10,641 bases of DNA from DASPOJ01 sp049790315 (GTDB taxonomy: Bacteria; Acidobacteriota; Terriglobia; Acidiferrales; UBA7541): positions 1 through 10,641 of the forward strand of contig JBAQYV010000072.1 in NCBI GenBank assembly GCA_049790315.1, read 5' to 3'. Positions 6,305 to 10,641 of this stretch are shown piece after piece (position 1 is the first letter of the stretch; the number at the start of each line of letters is the position of its first letter). A model generated the notes under the pieces. It saw only the letters and a program-made list of their open reading frames with translations. It ran no database searches and had not been told where the DNA came from. Both the position numbers and the translations under genes were made by a program.

Positions 6305-7393
6305 ATGACTGTGGACGCTCATTCATACGCTAGCAGAATTGAACAAGTCCGATCCGCGTTGCGTGCAAAGCGCGCGGATGCGCTGCTTGTCACGCAACTG
6401 CCGAACGTTCTCTACCTGTCCGGTTTCAGCGGAGATTCGGGCTATCTGCTTGTGGAGCAGGGCCGCACCACGCTGTTTACCGATGGGCGCTTCGCGATCC
6501 AAGCGCGCGAAGAGGCGCCGGCGGCCAAGCTCGTGTTGCGGCGTGGTTCGCTTGCGGCGACCGTCGGCGCGTATCTGGCGAAGACTAAGCCCGTTGTAGC
6601 GTATTCCCCATCGCAACTCACTCTTTCCACGTGGCAATCGCTGCGCAAGGCTGCGGGCGCGAAAGTGCGCTGGCAGGCGCAGGAGGGCCTTGTCGAGGCC
6701 CTGAGAGCGATCAAGAGCCCGGCGGAGGTTGCGGCCATCCGTGAGGCCGGGAAGCTCGCCTGCGACGTGATGCGAGACGTGATCGCGCTTATCCGTCCTG
6801 GTGTGCGGGAATTGGACCTCGCGGCTGAGATCGGCTATCGCATTCGGCGCAAAGGAGCTACGGGCGAATCCTTCGACTCAATTGTGGCCGCCGGACCGCG
6901 GTCCGCGTTGCCGCATGCGCGACCCACCGATCGTCGCGTCGGGAAAAATGAGTTGGTCGTGCTGGACCTGGGTGCTATACTGCGCCGCTATTGTAGCGAT
7001 TTGACGCGGACGGTCTTTGTCGGGCGCGCCCCGGCGCGAGTGAAGCGCTGGTATCGAGCGGTGCTGGAAGCCCACGCGGCGGCGTGTGAAGCCCTGCGAC
7101 CCGGCGCGCAGGCCCAGGATGTGGATCGGGCGGCGCGCCAGGTTTTTGACCGGTGTAAACTGGGACGCTATTTCGTCCACAGCACGGGGCACGGCCTGGG
7201 CCTTGAGATTCACGAGGACCCATCGCTAGGACGCGGACAGGGGACTCGGATCCAGATGGGATCGGTTGTGACCATCGAGCCGGGTGTTTATATCGAAGGG
7301 GTTGGCGGCATCCGCATTGAAGACGACGCCTGGGTCACGGGGAGTGGCTCGGAGCTACTTACCACTCTAGGCCGGGACCTGCTTGAACTCTAA
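6305..7393 (+). CDS. Xaa-Pro aminopeptidase, M24 (pita-bread) family
   Basis: A cytosolic dinuclear metallopeptidase that removes an N-terminal residue preceding proline (aminopeptidase P / PepQ group). The N-terminal creatinase-like domain covers about 12-135 and the M24 catalytic domain about 140-360. All five metal ligands are visible: Asp221 (VVLDLGA), Asp232 (SDLTRT), His296 (HSTGHGLG), Glu325 (TIEPG) and Glu339 (IRIEDD). The supporting histidines His204 (LPHARPT) and His303 (EIHE) are also present. The 362-residue length is that of the short bacterial form. The start is ambiguous: AGGA at 6299-6302 is only two bases from ATG 6305, but eight bases from the in-frame GTG at 6311, which may be the real start. 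No clear promoter is seen between the pilQ terminator and the gene. Short spacing (six bases) to accB suggests cotranscription. Aminopeptidase versus dipeptidase (PepQ) activity cannot be decided from sequence alone. Confidence 0.93.
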   Translation: MTVDAHSYASRIEQVRSALRAKRADALLVTQLPNVLYLSGFSGDSGYLLVEQGRTTLFTDGRFAIQAREEAPAAKLVLRRGSLAATVGAYLAKTKPVVAYSPSQLTLSTWQSLRKAAGAKVRWQAQEGLVEALRAIKSPAEVAAIREAGKLACDVMRDVIALIRPGVRELDLAAEIGYRIRRKGATGESFDSIVAAGPRSALPHARPTDRRVGKNELVVLDLGAILRRYCSDLTRTVFVGRAPARVKRWYRAVLEAHAAACEALRPGAQAQDVDRAARQVFDRCKLGRYFVHSTGHGLGLEIHEDPSLGRGQGTRIQMGSVVTIEPGVYIEGVGGIRIEDDAWVTGSGSELLTTLGRDLLEL

Positions 7394-7399
7394 CGCCAG

Positions 7400-7984
7400 A
7401 TGAAACGGGGCAAGAAATCATCCGACAGCAAGGAGCTTGCCGTGCGCGGCGTGGACCTGCGCCAGCTCGAGCAATTGCTGGCGTTCATGTCCAAGAACGG
7501 TCTGGAAGAATTTGAGTACGCCAGCGGCGACCTGCGCATCCGCTTGAAGAAGGGCTTTCAGGATTCGAATGCGGCGGCATCGAGAGCGCTGCCTTCCCGT
7601 CCGGACATCGTCGTGCCTCATCCGCACGCGCCGGAGCCTCCCGCGCCATGGGCCGAATCGACGAGCTCGGAGCGGCGCAAAGAGACGCACCGGCATTCTG
7701 AATCTTCCGCTCCAGCGCCGGCCGAAGACGCGGACCTGCACGTCATAAAATCTCCCATTGTCGGCACCTATTACGCTTCGCCCAGTCCCGATGCCGGCCC
7801 GTTCGTGAAGGTGGGCGATGATCTCACCGCGGGGCAAGTGGTTTGCATCATCGAAGCCATGAAGTTGATGAACGAGATCGAAGCGGACATCGGGGGAGAA
7901 GTGGTGAAAGTGTTCGTCGAAAATGGCCAGCCGGTTGAATACGGAGAGCCATTGTTTTCGGTCCGGCCGGCGGGGAAGAAGTGA
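7400..7984 (+). CDS. accB: AccB, biotin carboxyl carrier protein of acetyl-CoA carboxylase
   Basis: AccB carries biotin between the biotin carboxylase (AccC) and the carboxyltransferase (AccAD) in the first committed step of fatty acid synthesis, in the cytoplasm. From ATG 7400 it is 194 residues. An N-terminal helical region (about 17-50) is followed by a Pro/His/charge-rich linker (about 60-112) and the biotinyl domain (about 113-190). The biotinylation motif EAMKLMNEI places biotin on Lys155, and SPIVGTYYASPSPDAGPFVKVGD is the expected N-terminal half of the domain. The start is uncertain: ATG 7400 has no clear Shine-Dalgarno sequence, while the in-frame GTG at 7442 has a consensus AAGGAG (7430-7435) six bases upstream and begins where the conserved part starts. 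A basic N-terminal extension is also known in some relatives, so the longer form is kept here. accC follows after 95 bases. Confidence 0.95.
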   Translation: MKRGKKSSDSKELAVRGVDLRQLEQLLAFMSKNGLEEFEYASGDLRIRLKKGFQDSNAAASRALPSRPDIVVPHPHAPEPPAPWAESTSSERRKETHRHSESSAPAPAEDADLHVIKSPIVGTYYASPSPDAGPFVKVGDDLTAGQVVCIIEAMKLMNEIEADIGGEVVKVFVENGQPVEYGEPLFSVRPAGKK

Positions 7985-8055
7985 TGCGGGCCGGCAGCGG
8001 CTAAAGTGGTTTCGGAATAAGTAGAGTACAGCCGGGAAGAACCAAAGTAAGTTTC

Positions 8056-8070
8056 GGCCCGCGGTGGGCC
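8056..8070 (+). promoter_or_regulatory. Short hairpin just upstream of the accC start
   Basis: GGCCC (8056-8060) pairs exactly with GGGCC (8066-8070) around the loop GCGGT. The stem ends nine bases before the accC ATG and covers the only Shine-Dalgarno-like bases there (GGTGGG, 8063-8068). It could limit ribosome access to accC, or be a chance pairing in GC-rich DNA. There is no T-run, so it is not a terminator. Confidence 0.3.
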
Positions 8071-8079
8071 ACAGCCAGC

Positions 8080-9435
8080 ATGTTCCGCAAAATTCTTATC
8101 GCCAACCGGGGTGAAATCGCTTTGCGGGTGATTTGCGCCTGCAAGGAGCTGGGCATCAAGACGGTCGCGGTCTATTCCGAGGCGGATCGCAACTCGCTTC
8201 ACGTGCGCTTCGCCGACGAGGCTGTGTGCATCGGTCCGCCGCGGTCTTCGGAAAGCTATTTGAATATTCCCCACGTGATCAGCGCCGCGGAAATCACCAA
8301 CGTTGACGCCATCCATCCCGGCTACGGTTTTCTTTCCGAGAATGCGAATTTCGCCGAGGTCTGCGAGGCGTCGCATATCGCATTTATTGGTCCTTCGCCG
8401 GAGATTCTGCGGCTGATGGGTGAAAAAGAGATGGCCCGGCGCGAGATGTCTTCCGCCGGCCTGCCGATTGTGCCCGGCTCGGACGGAATTCTCGCCGATG
8501 AATTTGCCGCGCTGGCCGAGGCCGAACGCATCGGCTACCCCGTGATCATCAAGGCCTCGGCCGGCGGTGGCGGACGCGGCATGCGCGTGGTGCGCGGCAA
8601 GGAAGAGTTGCCGGCTCATTTCCACACGGCGCGCGCGGAAGCGCAGCAGGCTTTTGGCGTGCCCGATGTGTATCTCGAGCGATTCATCGAGCGCCCGCGG
8701 CACATCGAGTTCCAGGTGATGGGGGATCGTCATGGCCGCGTGATGCACCTGGGCGAGCGCGAGTGCAGCATTCAGCGGCGCCATCAGAAGCTGATCGAAG
8801 AATCGCCGTCGCCGGCGCTAACGCCCGAACGCCGTGCCGAATTGGGCGGACAAGTGGTGCGCGCGCTCGAACGCGTCGGCTACTGCGGCGCGGGTACGGT
8901 GGAATTTCTGATGGATGAAGACGGCTCGTTTTATTTCATCGAAATGAACGCGCGCATTCAAGTGGAGCACCCCGTTACGGAAATGGTCACCAACGTTGAC
9001 CTGATTAAATCGCAAGTACGCGTGGCGAATGGCGAGCATCTCGAAGACGTAGTCGGCAAGCTCGACGCGCGCGGACACAGTATCGAATGCCGCGTGAACG
9101 CGGAGGATCCGGACACATTCGCGCCATCGCCCGGACGCATCACCGTGTTTCAGCAGCCCGGCGGCACCGGCATTCGCGTGGATACGGCTGTGTACGCTGA
9201 CGCGGTGATCCCGCCATACTACGATTCGCTGGTCGCCAAGCTCATCGTGCGCGGACGCGATCGCGGCGAAGCCATTGCGCGCATGCGGCGCGCGCTTGAA
9301 ATGTTTGTGATCGAAGGAATCAAGACGTCGATCCCGCTGCACCGCCGCATCCTGGCCGAACCCGATTTTGAGGCAGGCCGGCTCGACACGCATTTTATGG
9401 ACCGCTATGCGGCCGCATCCGCCGCGCACCGCTAG
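8080..9435 (+). CDS. accC: AccC, biotin carboxylase subunit of acetyl-CoA carboxylase
   Basis: AccC uses ATP and bicarbonate to carboxylate the biotin on AccB. At 451 residues it is the length of the stand-alone bacterial subunit (E. coli 449). The order is an N-terminal biotin carboxylase domain (1-about 112, start MFRKILIANRGEIALRV), an ATP-grasp domain (about 113-320), and a C-terminal domain (about 333-440). Catalytic residues are in place and numbered nearly as in E. coli: Lys116, Lys158 before the Gly-rich loop AGGGGRGMR (161-169), Glu275, Glu288, Asn290 and Arg292 in FIEMNARIQVEHPVTE, and Arg338 in ECRVNAEDP. The start is fixed by the family N-terminus, although the Shine-Dalgarno sequence is poor and partly inside a small hairpin. 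No biotinyl domain is fused, in line with the separate accB upstream. The partner carboxyltransferase genes are not nearby. The last residues (AAASAAHR) form a short variable tail. The stop codon overlaps the ribosome binding site of thiE. Confidence 0.97.
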   Translation: MFRKILIANRGEIALRVICACKELGIKTVAVYSEADRNSLHVRFADEAVCIGPPRSSESYLNIPHVISAAEITNVDAIHPGYGFLSENANFAEVCEASHIAFIGPSPEILRLMGEKEMARREMSSAGLPIVPGSDGILADEFAALAEAERIGYPVIIKASAGGGGRGMRVVRGKEELPAHFHTARAEAQQAFGVPDVYLERFIERPRHIEFQVMGDRHGRVMHLGERECSIQRRHQKLIEESPSPALTPERRAELGGQVVRALERVGYCGAGTVEFLMDEDGSFYFIEMNARIQVEHPVTEMVTNVDLIKSQVRVANGEHLEDVVGKLDARGHSIECRVNAEDPDTFAPSPGRITVFQQPGGTGIRVDTAVYADAVIPPYYDSLVAKLIVRGRDRGEAIARMRRALEMFVIEGIKTSIPLHRRILAEPDFEAGRLDTHFMDRYAAASAAHR

Positions 9436-9443
9436 GGGGCGCC

Positions 9444-10088
9444 GTGTTTCCGCCGCTCTACGCCATCCTGGATGACTCAATTGTTCCGAGCGACGATATT
9501 GCTCGATGGGTTGCGATAGCCGCGGTGCTTGCCGAATCCGGCTGCCAGTTGATGCAAGTCCGCGCGAAGAATGCCAGCTCGCGCACTCAACTCGAAATTG
9601 CAACTGAGCTTTTGCGTACTCTCGATTCCACGCGCGTGCGATTGATCGTCAACGATCGCGCGGATATTTCATTGCTCGCGGGCGCCGGCGGAGTGCATGT
9701 GGGCCAGCACGATCTTGAAGTCGAGCAAGCGCGTGCGATTTGCGGCACGTCGATGTGGATCGGCGTCTCTACGCACACGCTCGATCAAGTGCGCGCCGCG
9801 GATAAGACTTCGGCCGAGTACATCGCGTTCGGCCCAATCTTCCCCACGACCACGAAAGCAAAACCCGACGCGCTCGTCGGCGTCGAAGGATTGCGAGCGG
9901 CCCGCGCGCTCACGCGCAAGCCACTCGTTGCTATCGGCGGAATCACGCTCGATCGCGCACGCGACGTATATCGCGCCGGCGCGGATTCGATCGCTGTTGC
10001 CGGTGATTTGCTGCGCGCCCGAAATCCCGGAGCGCGCGCGGAAGAATATTTGGCGCTCGCCGCCGAAGCGATCGGTGCATCGCGATGA
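9444..10088 (+). CDS. thiE: ThiE, thiamine-phosphate synthase
   Basis: ThiE is a cytosolic (beta/alpha)8-barrel enzyme that couples hydroxymethylpyrimidine diphosphate with thiazole phosphate (or its carboxylated tautomer) to give thiamine phosphate. The 214-residue length is typical. Family motifs in order: QVRAK (38-42, diphosphate binding), LIVNDRADI (67-75, with Asp71 as likely Mg ligand), GVHVGQHDL (83-91, with Asp90), IGVSTHT (106-112), the mobile loop GPIFPTTTK (130-138) and VAIGGI (162-167). The start is GTG 9444, preceded by AGGGGG (9434-9439), which overlaps the accC stop. The beginning MFPPLYAILD matches relatives. No TPP riboswitch could fit in the eight-base gap to accC, so it is presumably read through from the accBC transcript. 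Its stop overlaps the next start in ATGA (10085-10088). TenI-like regulators share the fold, but the complete substrate-binding set supports a real ThiE. Confidence 0.94.
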   Translation: MFPPLYAILDDSIVPSDDIARWVAIAAVLAESGCQLMQVRAKNASSRTQLEIATELLRTLDSTRVRLIVNDRADISLLAGAGGVHVGQHDLEVEQARAICGTSMWIGVSTHTLDQVRAADKTSAEYIAFGPIFPTTTKAKPDALVGVEGLRAARALTRKPLVAIGGITLDRARDVYRAGADSIAVAGDLLRARNPGARAEEYLALAAEAIGASR

Positions 10089-10641
10089 GCGACACGAATC
10101 CCGCCCGCGCCGCCGGCGCAGCCGCGCCGTACGAACCTGAAATCTCCGCGAGCGGATTCGTTCGCAGCCTGGGCCTGTTCGATTCCACAATGTTGGTGGT
10201 CGGCTCGATGATTGGCTCGGGAATTTTCCTGGTCTCGGCCGATATCTCGAGGCTCACCGGTTCCGTCGGCGGCCTGCTGCTGACGTGGGTGATCACCGGT
10301 GCGCTCACCATCGCCGCGGCGCTTTCCTACGGCGAGCTGGCCGCCATGATGCCCAAGGCTGGCGGACAGTACGTTTATCTGCGCGAAAGCTATTCGCCGC
10401 TGTGGGGATTCCTTTATGGCTGGACGCTGTTTCTTGTGATCCAAACCGGCACGATCGCCGCAGTCGCGGTCGGCTTCGCGCGCTACCTCGGAGTGCTGGC
10501 GCCATCGATTTCCCCGACGCACTGGATCCTGCCGCCACTGCGGCTCTCGGCGAAATATGCGATTAGTTGTTCGCGGCAACAGCTTGTGGGCGTGGTGCTG
10601 ATTGTTTTGCTCACCTGGGTCAATACGCGCGGCATCAGTCT
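10085..10641 (+). CDS. APC-superfamily amino acid permease, N-terminal part (3' end outside window)
   Basis: A secondary transporter of the amino acid-polyamine-organocation superfamily, in the inner membrane. The frame is open from ATG 10085 to the right edge and gives 185 complete codons; full members have about 430-500 residues and 12 membrane segments. After a hydrophilic N-terminus of about 24 residues comes the family signature VVGSMIGSGIFLVSADI (38-54), the substrate-binding unwound helix 1. Further hydrophobic segments lie at about 61-84, 106-138 and 166-180, and SYGELAAMMPKAGGQYVYLRE (about 81-101) is the conserved end of helix 2 and following loop. The start overlaps the thiE stop by four bases (ATGA), so translation is probably coupled. 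The substrate is not predictable from this part; SteT/LAT-like exchangers and general amino acid permeases both fit. Confidence 0.9.
   Translation, partial: MSDTNPARAAGAAAPYEPEISASGFVRSLGLFDSTMLVVGSMIGSGIFLVSADISRLTGSVGGLLLTWVITGALTIAAALSYGELAAMMPKAGGQYVYLRESYSPLWGFLYGWTLFLVIQTGTIAAVAVGFARYLGVLAPSISPTHWILPPLRLSAKYAISCSRQQLVGVVLIVLLTWVNTRGIS

Noticed and set aside
8001..8027. Internal promoter before accC
   Set aside because: TAGAGT at 8022-8027 resembles a -10 box, but no -35-like hexamer lies 16-18 bases upstream.
7771..8784. Long open frame of 337 codons on the - strand
   Set aside because: It lies antisense to accB and accC, has no recognisable domain, and its His/Arg-rich composition is typical of the shadow frame of a GC-rich coding sequence.
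9436..9443. TPP riboswitch before thiE
   Set aside because: Only eight bases separate accC and thiE, and no THI-box motif is visible in the accC end.

Overview
The window is a GC-rich stretch of bacterial chromosome with all recognised genes on the + strand. The gene order pilMNOPQ, then Xaa-Pro peptidase, accB and accC, together with the protein style (Ala/Pro-rich linkers, a PilQ with one AMIN domain), suggests an Acidobacteriota member. This is an inference from synteny and protein style, not a proven assignment.

Layout: (1) 2-889, the 3' part of a UbiD-family decarboxylase gene that enters from the left edge. (2) 890-1239, a 350-base gene-free region with two adjacent inverted repeats, a candidate sigma70-type promoter and a structured leader. 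(3) 1240-6209, a complete type IV pilus assembly operon, pilM-pilN-pilO-pilP-pilQ, with 4-base ATGA overlaps or very short gaps, closed by a strong intrinsic terminator at 6236-6271. (4) 6305-9435, an M24-family Xaa-Pro aminopeptidase followed by accB (biotin carboxyl carrier protein) and accC (biotin carboxylase), two components of acetyl-CoA carboxylase. (5) 9444-10088, thiE (thiamine-phosphate synthase), directly behind accC. (6) 10085 to the right edge, the 5' part of an APC-superfamily amino acid permease gene that overlaps thiE by four bases.

How the genes work together: PilM is a cytoplasmic actin-like protein that docks on the N-terminal peptide of PilN. PilN and PilO form the inner-membrane heterodimer, PilP bridges the periplasm, and PilQ is the outer-membrane secretin through which the pilus passes. 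AccB and AccC carry and carboxylate biotin for the first step of fatty acid synthesis; the carboxyltransferase genes (accA/accD) are not in the window. ThiE joins the thiazole and pyrimidine halves of thiamine.

I found no convincing undescribed system. The genes are housekeeping or well-known families. The points most worth checking are the structured region before pilM, several start-codon ambiguities (pilP, pepP, accB), a PilP with no cysteine and hence no lipobox, similar Ala/Pro-rich tails ending near GKG on both PilN and PilO, and the translational coupling of thiE to an amino acid permease gene.
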